NCBI RefSeq assembly: GCF_028553745.1
Contig: NZ_CP067129.1
Span: forward strand, 1,284,501 to 1,348,500
From: Paracoccus seriniphilus
Lineage (GTDB): Bacteria; Pseudomonadota; Alphaproteobacteria; Rhodobacterales; Rhodobacteraceae
Length of the DNA stretch: 64,000 nt
Direction: 5' to 3'
The notes under the pieces are model-generated. The model saw only the letters and a program-made list of their open reading frames with translations. It was not told the DNA's origin and did not search any database. How positions within the stretch are numbered: the stretch's first letter is position 1; every line of letters starts with the position of its first letter. Positions 37,137 to 46,800 of the stretch are shown here, piece by piece. The translations under genes and the position numbers were made by a program.

Positions 37137-38524
37137 CGTTGCCGCTCCGGTGCAAGGGCCATTGCGGCAAGGCCCAGCCCCGCCAGGCCCGAGGCTGCGC
37201 CCAGCCATGGCCAGAGGCCGGGCAGGATCGAGAACAGGAACAGGTAATCCTGCGCCGCAGCCCAGAGGGGCCAGAGGATCATGGCCGCGCCGATCCCCGC
37301 CGCCGCGATCCGCGCGACTTCGGGCCGCCGTCTGGGTCTGCGGGCCATCCATGCACCGAACGTCGCGACAAGGAGGCCGAGTGCGATGCCGAGACGTGCC
37401 AAGCGCTCTGCCCAAAGCACGCGCGTCATTCTGACTGGTGCAACACCGAGGCTTTCCGACCAGTCGCGCAAAAGGGCGGCAAAGAGTGGCCAGGCCCGCT
37501 GGCTGTTTGACAGGATCACGATACCGTCGCCGGTTTCTGGCACGATGTGCATATGGCTCATCCAGCCATGGCCCTGTCCGCCGTGCCAGACCGCCGCGCG
37601 TCCATCCGACAGGACTTCGGTGAAATGGCCAAGCCCGTAGCCCTGCGCGGCCATGCCGAACAGGCCACCAACCGCAACTTGGGGCCGGTGCAGCGCCGCC
37701 ACCCCCTCGGGCGAAAGAACAGGTTGTTCCGCACCCTCCATCCCAGCCACAGCGAAACGCGCGATGTCGGCGGCGGTGGCGTGCAGCCCGCCCGAGGCAC
37801 GGCCCGGATAGACGTAAGGCGCGACAGGCCCTCCCCGTAGGTCGTGGCCCACGGGCATCTCCGCGCCGATCCAGTCGAAGCTCGCCCCTGCCATCCCGAG
37901 CGGCGCCAGCACTTCGCGCGCCATGAGCGCGGCGAAATCCTCGCCGGTGCAGTCCTCGACCACGAGTTCCATCAGGTTGTAGCCGGTATCGGAATAGGAA
38001 AATCCCGAACCGGGCGCGGCGATCAGAGTGAAATCCTGCGCGATATGCGTGGGCAGGTCGGGCCTGGGCTCCTCGGGCGGGAAGCGCGCGGCGAAGTCGC
38101 CAAGGCCGATCCCGGCGGTGTGACTGAGCAGCATGCGCGGGGTGACCTTGCGCATCGCCTCGGGTGGGGACCAGCGCGAAAGGCACGCACCGATCGGCGC
38201 GTCGAGGTCCAGCCGCCCAGTCTCGGCCAGCCGCATCGCGCCCCAGGCGGTGACGGGTTTCGAGATCGACTCGACCCGAAACAGGGCATCGGCCTTCATC
38301 GGCCGAACGGAGGTCGGATCGGCCATGCCGAAGGCCTTGGTCCAGACCGGCTCGCCGCCCTCGATCAGCACAACAACGGCACCGGCCACACCGTCGGCAG
38401 CCATGCGTGCCTCGACGCTTTCGGTCAGCCGGTCCGGCAGCGTTCCGTCTGCCCCAATGCCGGGCGAGACCGGGAAGGTGGCGAGGAGAACCGCCACGAG
38501 ACCGGAGACGACCGCCAGACGCAT
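37133..38524 (-). CDS. Serine hydrolase (class C beta-lactamase-like) with membrane tail
   Basis: About 463 residues with a signal peptide (VVSGLVAVLLATFPVSPGIG). The catalytic motifs are S-x-x-K in ESISKPVTAWG, Y-x-N-type in YSDTGYNLM, and HGG in WHGGQGHGW. The C-terminus has three or four membrane helices. Relatives are D-aminopeptidases or esterases rather than true beta-lactamases. The ATG at 38524 was chosen because the signal peptide starts there. An ATG at 38539 is also possible. Confidence 0.83.
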   Translation of the reverse strand: MRLAVVSGLVAVLLATFPVSPGIGADGTLPDRLTESVEARMAADGVAGAVVVLIEGGEPVWTKAFGMADPTSVRPMKADALFRVESISKPVTAWGAMRLAETGRLDLDAPIGACLSRWSPPEAMRKVTPRMLLSHTAGIGLGDFAARFPPEEPRPDLPTHIAQDFTLIAAPGSGFSYSDTGYNLMELVVEDCTGEDFAALMAREVLAPLGMAGASFDWIGAEMPVGHDLRGGPVAPYVYPGRASGGLHATAADIARFAVAGMEGAEQPVLSPEGVAALHRPQVAVGGLFGMAAQGYGLGHFTEVLSDGRAAVWHGGQGHGWMSHMHIVPETGDGIVILSNSQRAWPLFAALLRDWSESLGVAPVRMTRVLWAERLARLGIALGLLVATFGAWMARRPRRRPEVARIAAAGIGAAMILWPLWAAAQDYLFLFSILPGLWPWLGAASGLAGLGLAAMALAPERQR

Positions 38525-38575
38525 GCGTTCACCGGGCATGGAAGACCACCGGATCGTTCGCCAGAAGCATCCGCA

Positions 38576-39244
38576 TCATGACCGCGCCTCGCGCAGGATG
38601 ATCTCGGTCACAGCGCCCTCGCGCGAGAACATCGTCTTGCGGTTCCACCAGACGACGGCTGCCGCGACGCCGACGAGGATCCAGGAGTCCCACGGCTGCG
38701 CATCCGGCCAGAACGGGTTGATAAGCTGCCAGTGGAACAGCATAGACAACAGAAGGCTGCCGCGCGCCGCGTTGAAGATCGGCGTCACGAGGATCGCCAG
38801 CGTGATGTTGCCGATCAGGCCGAGAAACAGCATCATCACCATCGCAGCCACCATCGGCCCCACGCCCTCGGGCGGCAAGGGCGTCAAGAGCGGCCCGCCC
38901 TTGATGAGCGACCCCGCGATGAAGACGAGCGGGATCACGACGAGGATGAACGCCCAGTAGCCGGGCGGACAACGCCACATCAACAGACGCGACAGCAATC
39001 CGCGCAATCCCGAGATGCCGAAGAGAGCGAGGACAAGCACAACCGCCGAGATGGCCGGTGCCCAAGTGGCCAGAAAGTAGAATGGATGAGAGCCGCTGAT
39101 CTCGCCGAACCGGGTCGCCATCGCCTCTGGCCAGATGATGTAGCTGCCGATCACCCCCCAGGTGATCGCGAAGGTGATGGACAGAAAGGCCACGAACCCG
39201 GCCGCACCTCTGCGCCTCTCACTGGTTTCAAGTGCCACGTGCAA
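38576..39244 (-). CDS. CPBP-family membrane protease lacking its catalytic block
   Basis: A 222-residue membrane protein matching CPBP glutamic proteases at both ends: ITFAITWGVIGSYIIWPEAM and FYFLATWAPAISAVVL near the start, ARGSLLLSMLFHWQLINPF near the end. The EExxxR motif and the following histidine, normally between LFLGLIG and the LAILVTPIFNAARG helix, are absent. The two flanks are joined directly, so about 45 residues appear deleted in frame. It is probably inactive as a protease. First gene of the minus-strand hydrolase block. Confidence 0.72.
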   Translation of the reverse strand: MHVALETSERRRGAAGFVAFLSITFAITWGVIGSYIIWPEAMATRFGEISGSHPFYFLATWAPAISAVVLVLALFGISGLRGLLSRLLMWRCPPGYWAFILVVIPLVFIAGSLIKGGPLLTPLPPEGVGPMVAAMVMMLFLGLIGNITLAILVTPIFNAARGSLLLSMLFHWQLINPFWPDAQPWDSWILVGVAAAVVWWNRKTMFSREGAVTEIILREARS

Positions 39245-39476
39245 TCGAGTCTCTCCCTGTTTCCATGCCGTTGAAATATACGAACCGTGGCCTTGGGCTC
39301 TCTGATCAGGATCAATCCGCGACGGTTTCGATGTGGGCTTTTGCGACGCCTAGATCGTTGGGTAACGTCGGATCCCGGTCCCATATCCTCCGCCACCTAC
39401 CATTCTCATTGAATGGCCCTAGATCGCTTGATATCGTATAAATACATGTATTTATACGATTATTTTTATTCATTGA

Positions 39477-40106
39477 TTGCGTTCGATTCACTTCGATTGC
39501 GCCCGACGCTGTTCGTTCCATGGTATGAAAGGTGGTACGTCCAATGGCCTCTACCTTGTCGTAGACCCATCGGGTACCCGCCGCTGGATCGTGCGCGTCA
39601 CCGTGAAGGGGCAGCGCAATCGCCAAGGCAAGTCCAACCGAACGGACTTTGGTCTAGGCGGCGCTGACATCATAACCCTGACAGTCGCCCGCGAGCGAGC
39701 GCTTGAATACCGACGCCTCGCCAAGCAGAGGCTGAACCCGAAGTACCACCGCGACAAGGAGGTGCCATGCTTCGAGGAGGTCGCACGTCAGGTCCACATC
39801 AAACGCCTGCCGACCTGGAAGAACCCGAAGCACGGCCAGCAGTGGATCAATACGCTTGCAGATTACGCTTTCCCCAAGATCGGCCGTTTGCCCGTATCGG
39901 AGATCGACCAGCCAGAAGTACTGCAAGTCCTCTCCCCTATCTGGACCGAGAAGCATGAGACCGCCCGCCGTGTCGCGCAACGCGTGAAGGCGGTTTTGGA
40001 CGTGGCCCGCTCACGGGGCTTCCGCGAAGGGGAGAACCCAGTGACGGTCGTCATGGACGCGCGTGTTCTCCCTTCGACATACGTCCGCCGCAACGTCTCA
40101 TCCTGA
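39477..40106 (+). pseudogene. P4-type tyrosine recombinase/integrase, truncated
   Basis: It encodes NGLYLVVDPSGTRRWIVRV and LGGADIITLTVARERALEYR (the DUF4102 arm-binding domain), then PTWKNPKHGQQWINTLADYA and KHETARRVAQRVKAVLDVAR (the core-binding domain). It breaks off after ENPVTVVMDA with a foreign end, so the catalytic R-H-R-Y domain is missing. The first residues are also degenerate. It indicates a former integrative island. The upstream gap 39245-39476 holds no gene I can support. Confidence 0.78.
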
Positions 40107-40192
40107 TTGACGCGGAATCTCATCCAGTTTGTCGCGCCGCACTTGATCCCGTATCGGCACCCAAAAATGCCCCCCTTAGAGCGCACCGGGTA

Positions 40193-40243
40193 GCTGGCCC
40201 GATGCGGTGGAGCCATCAGACAGCGCAGCCGTATCGGGCCAGC
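40193..40243. terminator. Long hairpin at the IS21 end
   Basis: GCTGGCCCGATGCGG and CCGTATCGGGCCAGC pair over 15 bases with one G-T wobble around a 21-base loop. It lies just beyond the IstB tail. It may be a terminator or part of the element end. Confidence 0.45.
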
Positions 40244-40275
40244 GGGAGCCTTGATCATTCAAGAGCCTTGAAGCG

Positions 40276-40332
40276 TCAGCTCTCGTTGCCGGTCTCAACG
40301 ATGTCGCAGTGATGGGTCAGCCGCGTCGTCAT
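40276..40332 (-). pseudogene. IstB C-terminal tail (IS21)
   Basis: The frame gives MTTRLTHHCDIVETGNES and then TGA, where IstB proteins continue with tryptophan (TGG). It overlaps the 3' end of the IstA frame in another phase. The rest of istB is deleted. Confidence 0.65.
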
Positions 40333-41038
40333 GCGCGGCCAGATCCACATAGGTCCGGTTGACCGCAGGGTCGTAGAAGCAGGCCCTGGTGACCCCGGCC
40401 TTCAGGTTGTCGGACACGATTTGCGCAGTCACTCCTGCGAAGAAGCCAAAGGCACGCACATGGCTCGCGATCCAATCCGGCAGCGATTGGGTCCAGGTCG
40501 CCTCCGCAAAGGTAGAGTTCGTGGCTCCAAGGGTCGCGACAAACAGCTGTGCCGGGCGTACTTCGCCAGTCATGGGGTCGATCACGTTGATCGTGTGCCC
40601 TGCATAGTCGACAAACAGCCGCTCGCCCGCCGGATGGCGCTGTCGCATCACCGGCGACAGCCTGCCTTCCCACCGCGTATACAGTTCGCAGAACCGGGAG
40701 TAGCCGTAGCCCTCCGGATGATCGGCGCGATATTCCTCCCACAGCAACGAGAGCGTCACGCCCTTGCGGCGCAACTCGCAGTGGATATGAGTCCAGTCAG
40801 GTAGGGTCGCGCGGTTCGGAACATCGCGCGCTGTCCGCGAATAGATCAGCCGCTCGAGGTCCGTATCGGACATCTCGGGCGGCAGAGGCCAGCTCAGGCC
40901 CAATTCACTGGCACGATCGAGGTAGCCCCGAAGGGTGGTGCGCCCGATCGCCAGGCTCGCTGCAATCTGGCGTGTCGACAGACCCTCGGCTGACAGCCGC
41001 AAAACGTCGCGTATCTTCCGCATCGGCAATCTCTTCAT
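40295..41038 (-). pseudogene. IS21-family transposase IstA, C-terminally truncated
   Basis: A 247-residue N-terminal part: RKIRDVLRLSAEGLSTRQIA is the helix-turn-helix, ERLFVDYAGHTINVIDP begins the DDE domain, and FFAGVTAQIVSDNLKAGVTR gives the second aspartate. After VNRTYVDLAAHD the frame enters the istB tail and stops. The full IstA is about twice as long, so the element is dead. Confidence 0.82.
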
Positions 41039-41126
41039 CGGGCTACCTTCGTGCCAAAGAGGCCGAAGGTAGCCAGTTACAGATTGCCTCGCAGCAGCAA
41101 GTCACAGGGGGACGAATGCCTCGTAA

Positions 41127-41187
41127 TCGATGGGCGGATGAAATCGGAACGGGTGGGCGCATCAAATCGGAAACGGTGGGCGCATAA
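41127..41187. repeat. IS21 terminal repeats
   Basis: Two near-identical 20-base units, TGGGCGGATGAAATCGGAAC (41131-41150) and TGGGCGCATCAAATCGGAAA (41154-41173), are followed by a third partial TGGGCGCAT. Multiple end repeats are characteristic of IS21 termini and mark the istA-side end. Confidence 0.65.
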
Positions 41188-41195
41188 CCCCGAAA

Positions 41196-41312
41196 TATGC
41201 AGCTGGGCATCGAGGTCGACTTCTCGCTCCCCGCGGAACGCGTCGTCAGGGCGCTGAACCAGATCATCGAATGGCGCGGTGCGCCTCGAACCATTCGAGT
41301 CGACAACATCCT
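41196..41312 (+). pseudogene. IS3-family OrfB internal fragment
   Basis: The frame gives LGIEVDFSLPAERVVRALNQ and IIEWRGAPRTIRVDN, the middle of an IS3-type DDE integrase core including the second aspartate. It is cut on both sides. The following 41313-41567 shows no gene. Confidence 0.65.
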
Positions 41313-41567
41313 ATGCGCGGAATGATTTGCTGATTTGGCATCAGGTCATTGTCATGCTGCAGCGTTCCAGCATGGTCGAGTTTGTGTCAGTTCGGCATTT
41401 TGGTCAACGACATGTTTCTCCCATAACAAACACAGAGTACGCTTTTGCGGCTCTCACCGTCCTTAAGACGAGATCTTCGGGTTGTTGAGCATAAGGCCTG
41501 AACATTATCTACGAGGTCGAATGCCCGCCTCTACGGCCCTGTCAGAGAAAGGTCCTTCTGCTGTCGA

Positions 41568-42217
41568 TCATCCCTCAAGGAAGGGACGATAGGGTTCGCC
41601 ACGCTTGATGATTCCATGCACGGTGCGGGCCATCTTTGCGGCGATTGCGGTATACGCCTTGCGGCGCAAATGGGTGTTTTGTCGATCCTTGGCGATGTAA
41701 CGCTCGAATTTATCGCGGAAGCTGTTGGTCCGCTGCATGATCGCCACCTGACCGGCCATCCATAGTGTGCGGCGCAATCGGGCGTTGCCGTATTTGGACA
41801 GCTTGGTCTGGCCTCGGAAAGTACCCGACTGGATGGTCGCCAGATCCATGCCGCAGAACTTCAAGAATTGGCGGTGATGCTGAAAGCGGCGCAGATCGCC
41901 GGCCTCAGTCAGGATGGTCAACGCATTGATCGGCCCGATCCCCGGGATGGATGTCAGCAGCGGATAGTCCCGATGGTGCTTGAGCAGATCGACAGCACGG
42001 TCTTCGATTGCATTGCGTTGTGCGATCAAGCTGCGCCCTTCTGCGAGGACCATTCGAAACATCCGGGCTGCATCGGAACCCTGCGCAATGGGCAGGCCCA
42101 CAGATGATTTGGCTGTCTGGTAAACATCTGAAAGCAAGAGTTCTTTTGAGACCTTGCGACCGACGACTTCCCAAGCATCGGCAATGAATGCCTCCTGGCT
42201 CATGGCAGAGATAAAAT
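41568..42217 (-). pseudogene. IS110-family transposase C-terminal part
   Basis: About 215 residues: MSQEAFIADAWEVVGRK, LLKHHRDYPLLTSIPGIGPI, TILTEAGDLRRF and the Transposase_20 segment SGTFRGQTKLSKYGNARLRR. The N-terminal DEDD half is missing. At its 5' side it is joined to the IS256 gene at about 42217, after the IS256 codons for VRHR. Confidence 0.82.
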
Positions 42218-43345
42218 GCGATGCCGGACGGTGGCGAAGGTGCTTTCGATCGGATTTGACGTCCGGACGTGTTTCCAATGTTCGCCCGGATAGTCGTAGA
42301 AGGTCAGCAGCGCATCCCGGTCCTTGACCAGCTTGGCGACCGCCTTGTCCCATTTTACGCCGTAGGTTTCGACGAAGAACTCGAAGGCTGCGTTCGCTTC
42401 GGCTTTGGTCTCAGCCTGCCAGATGTCGTGCAGATGCCCCTTGGCCTTGGCTTGCACGGATTTCGGCATCGCGTTCAGCACGTTCATGGTCTTGTGAACC
42501 CGGCAGCGTTGCTCTCGCGTTGTGGCGAACACCTCGCGCAGGGCCGTCCAGAACCCCATGGCGCCGTCGCCGATGGCCAGTTTCGGGTCCTGCTTCAGGC
42601 CGCGACGCTTGAGATCAAGCAGCAGCTCGCGCCAGCTTTGCGTGCTTTCACGGAAGCCGTCGGTCATCGCCAGCAGCTCCTTGCGGCCATATTCATCCGC
42701 GCCCACAACCACCAGAACGCATTGCTTTTCCTCAGCCATGCGCGGTTTGAAGTAGACCCCGTCGGCCCAGATGTAGAGAAAGTGACGGTTGCCAAGATCG
42801 CGCTTCTGCCACGACTCATAGTCTGTCCACCAGTCGGCCTTCAGCCGCGTGATGGTCTTGGCAGACAGGCCCTTGGCGTTCGGGCCCAGCAGCGCCTGCA
42901 GGGCCTCGGTGAAATCGCCCGTGGACACGCCCTTGAGGTAAAGCCACGGCAGCAGTTCTTCGACCGATTTCGCTTTGCGAAGATAGCGTGGCAGGATGCT
43001 GGGTGTGAAGCTGATCTTGTCTTCGCCAGCGCCCCGATCCCGTACACGCGGCACTTTCACCGGCACCGGCCCAATGCCGGTCATCACCTCGCGTTCGGGT
43101 AAGTGACCATGGCGCACCAGGCGGGCCCGCCCGTCCTCCAGCCTTTCCCCGGAAAAGCTGTTCAGCAACGCGGCCAGTTCGGCATGGATCGCCTGTTCGA
43201 TCAGCTTGCGCGCTCCATCGCGCAGGATGTCCGTGAAGGGGTCGGATGTAAAACCCGATGGATCGGGCAGTTGAGTGATGGTCGTCTTTGACACGTGGCA
43301 TATCCTTTTCTCAGCAGAGAACTGAAGGCGACTCGACACCGCCAT
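42218..43345 (-). pseudogene. IS256-family transposase lacking its C-terminus
   Basis: About 375 residues with the full N-terminal and central parts: GERLEDGRARLVRHGHLPER, GIGPVPVKVPRVRDRG, YLKGVSTGDFTEAL, ADGVYFKPR and RTSNPIESTFATVRHR. The last 50 or so residues are replaced by the IS110 fragment and the frame stops at 42200. The real start may be the GTG at 43294 (SKTTITQLPDPSG) rather than the ATG at 43345. All DDE aspartates may be present, but activity is doubtful. Confidence 0.8.
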
Positions 43346-43439
43346 GATATGCCGCCCCTCAGGGCATCACCAACATTCGCGCGTTTCTCAAGTTTTCAAT
43401 GGCCGCATGCGCTGCTAACTGCTCAACGAGACCTCATTT

Positions 43440-43670
43440 TTTTGCAATCTGGCTCACGCCCGAGCCGTGATCGCGCTCTGGACCACCGACTACAACACCG
43501 AACGCCCGCATTCGACTTTGAACTGCCAGAGCCCGGCTGCCTATGCACGGCCCCAAACGACCGCAATCGCCTGTCCCGCTGCGCGAGATGAAAGCTCCGA
43601 GTGCCGGGCGATTGCTAAACCTGCGCCAATCGGCGTGAAAAGCAACCAGGCTCAAGTCGTGGCTGGATGA
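43440..43670 (+). pseudogene. IS3-family OrfB C-terminal fragment
   Basis: It encodes IALWTTDYNTERPHSTLNCQ and SPAAYARPQTTAIA, the conserved end of an IS3-type transposase, then a tail to a stop at 43670. It forms the right edge of the insertion-sequence region. The bases from 43346 to 43439 hold no recognisable gene. Confidence 0.75.
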
Positions 43671-43734
43671 AAGTTCAGTGGCAGGTCACTTGAAACCGGA
43701 TGGGACGAAGGCCGCCTGTGCGATGAAATGAAAA

Positions 43735-43768
43735 CCGGCCCGATCAGCGCAAAGGCGGATCGGGCCGG
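43735..43768 (-). terminator. Rho-independent terminator of the G8 protein gene
   Basis: CCGGCCCGATC and GATCGGGCCGG form an 11-bp stem. On the minus strand it is followed by TTTTCATTT. It lies 65 bases after the stop of the large gene. Confidence 0.8.
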
Positions 43769-43832
43769 AAATTCTGGCTTTGCAGTCATTGCCTTTCTGC
43801 CAGTTCGCGAACCGGCAGAATTGATCTGCAGA

Positions 43833-46800
43833 TCAGAACTGGAAGCTGTCGCTTTCCATGGCCGCGGCCATGCTGTCCGCAGCACTTGCAACATTGATGA
43901 CGGCCTCGGCGCGCGAGAAGTTGCCCTCTTCGTCGGCCGCCCAATAGAAGAAGCGATCCGAGCCGGTGAAGCCTTCGTTGGGACGGTAGAGAACCGTGCC
44001 GTCATCTTGCAGATAGACGTTGCCGTTTTCCGGATTTGTCAGACCATCGACGTAGACATTTCCGCCGTCAGGGTCCGTGTCATTCGCGGTCAGATCGATC
44101 AACAGGTCGGTGTTCTGTGCCGTCGAGCCCAGATCGTCGCGCGCCGTTGCGGCTGGCCCGCCCAGATTGATCTCGCCATTATAGGGATAGCGGGACTGCA
44201 GGGCACCGTCTGAATAATCCAGTTCGAACACCAGCATTTGCTTGGCAAGCTCGCCGGTTGCGCGATCGGCGATGTAATCCTCGATCAGCAGGACGGGCGT
44301 GCCATCAGGCAGGCGCCAATAGCCATTGGTGTTGAGATAGGTCTCTTTGTGCCAGCCCCACAGGCCCTGTTGCTCAAGATCGAAGGTGCGCTCGACCGAA
44401 CCGATCGAGTCCGTCTTGATGCCGTCAAAGAACAGGTTGTCCGCATCCGAGATATATTGATCGGCGGTCAGTTCGAACTCCAGTCGTCCCTCGACCAGAT
44501 CCGATTCCCGCAGGATGGTCATCTGACCGTCAACGGTTTCCTCGATGTCTCCGCTGCGAATGTTCACGAAGTTTCCATCAATAACCGTGTTGTGGAAATC
44601 GCCTGCCGACCCCGTATTCACATTGTCGTTGTCGGTCAGGTTGAATGCGTGATCGAAGCCGTCAATGGTGATGTCGTTGAAGACCATGTCGATGGCATTG
44701 GTGCCGAGATTCACCCCCTGATAGGCGTGATCCCAGACATCTCCGTCTTCGTCGCGCTGACCCAGCAGGTCAAAATCCAGGAAGGTGTAGTGGGTCGTAT
44801 AGCTGACGGCGACGCCTTCGCGTGTTTCCCAGTTCAGGAAACCATCAAAGACGCTGCGCACGTCATGACCCTGATCGGGGTTCTCCTTCACGACGATCAA
44901 GCCGGTATTGGTCCCGAATGCCTCGTTGTCGCGGAAGCCCTGAATGGGCGCCTTGTCCACCAGCAGGCTGTCGCGGCCATATCCCAGTTCGGATTGATGC
45001 ATGGTGTCAGGGTCAATCGAGTCGCGCTCTCCGCGATGCAGCCAGACATAACCATGTGTGGTGTTGGCGGCGACATTGCCGACGACTTCGACGAGACGCC
45101 CGGCGAACCAGAAGCCATCGCCGGTCCGGCCGTCATTGCCGTCGACTTCACTGTGCTTGACGGCGACATCACCGGCGGCCCAGCCCTGGGACTTGATGGC
45201 GATATTCTCAAGCCAGGTGCCGGTTTCATTGCCATCCTCGGCGACGAATGCGGCGCCCCAGACGTCGAAGGCGACATTGTTGGTCAGATTGGCATTCGAG
45301 GAATGCTGGACAAAGCCCCAGCCCGGAGATCCGTCAACGACATTGCCGATCGCAATGGCGGGGTTTTCGACATCATCAACACCGGCTTCGTGGAAGTGGA
45401 ACGGGTAGCGTGCCTCGACATTGGTATCAGGCGACAGATTGCCCACGCCGCCGAAGTCATCGGCGGAACCCGCGAATTCGCTCTTGTCGGTGCGGCCCAT
45501 ATCCGCAAATGCGGCATAACGAACATCGACGTCATCATTATGCATGAACATCACATGCCCGCGCTGATGCACCGGGGTGTCCTCGCCGCCCTCACTGGAA
45601 AAGGTGATGTTGCGGGTCATATTGGCGACATAGGCCTTGAGGTCTTCGCGCGGCGTGTCGTGGTCATAGGTCAGGCCGCGGTCCAGAGTGATCGTCGAGC
45701 CGTTGATGGCGGTGATATAGACCTCTTCATCCTGGCTCTCGGCAAAATCCATGCGGCCCAGATCATTGTTCCAATAGAAACCCTGCTGATATGTGCCTGT
45801 CAGAACCAGTTTGTCACCGACCTGCCATCCAGAAGGAACCTCTTCCAGTGACAGGGTTCTGTCCCCGGCCATGGCATCGGTTTCGACCTTCAGATGCGAG
45901 GATTTTTCCTGTCCGTGGATGTTCACCTCGCCCATTGCGATCAGGCCGCGCGACAGAAGGGCCGGATCCCAGTCAACGTCGATATTGCCGTTGTCGGCAA
46001 AGACGATGTCGACATTGACGTCTTCTTCGACGGGGTGATGCTCGGACCCGATTTCAAGCTGGCCCGAGGGCGATACCACTATGGTGTCGACGACAAGCCG
46101 GCTGTCTTCATCGGTCGCGAACTGCAGCACGCCATCCACGCGCAGCGTGAAGATGGAACTGTCGTTCTCTTCGCTGTATTCGACCGCGATCCCTTCGGGG
46201 ATCAGAACCTGTGCGCCGTCACCGGGAACTTCGCCATTGTGCCACGTCGAAGGATCGTTCCAATCGCCGTGATTGATGGCGATATGTGTGGCCTCTTGCC
46301 GGGGCACCAGATCCAGAGACGCCATGTGGTTGGCCATGCCGGCCATGTTACCGTCCATCTCATGCTCGGCCATGTTGCGGACCATCTCGACGAATGCGGC
46401 GATCTCCTGGGCGGTTTGCGGCGGGTCGATCAGTTCGCCTGTCCCGCTTCCGTGTCCGTCATGGCTGCCATCATCGCTGCCGCTGTCACCGCCGTCTTCA
46501 CCTGTCGTGCCATCATCCGAGGCAGTTATGTCGATTGCTACGGTGGCGCGGTCTTCACCGCCGTTGCCGTCAGACAGGATATAGCTGAAACCGCCATCGC
46601 CTTCGCCACTTGCGGTAAAGTGGATCTGGTCGCCCATGATCATGGCGCTGCCGTTGGAAATGCCGGTCAGCCCGGTGATCGACAGATCGTCGCCGTCAAT
46701 ATCGCTGTCATTGGCCAATAGATCCGCAATGTCGATCATCAGCATATTGCCGTCCGTGACGGTGAAGCCTGCGTCGTTTCCGGCCGTGGGAGCATCATTT

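Noticed and set aside
36114..38186. A 690-codon minus-strand frame suggesting a large fusion protein
   Set aside because: Only the last 340 codons (from 37136) show alpha/beta hydrolase motifs. The first half is an out-of-frame reading of the serine hydrolase gene.
39388..39404. CATATCCTCCGCCACC resembling a tRNA-Ser 3' end and thus an att site for the integrase
   Set aside because: No cloverleaf can be folded upstream and no second copy was found at the other edge of the island.
41313..41567. Possible gene between the IS3 fragment and the IS110 fragment
   Set aside because: Only short frames without motifs. Probably IS flank or degraded DNA.
44238..45851. Plus-strand open frame of 537 codons within the G8 protein gene
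   Set aside because: It mirrors the repeat-rich G8 coding strand and has no recognisable domain.
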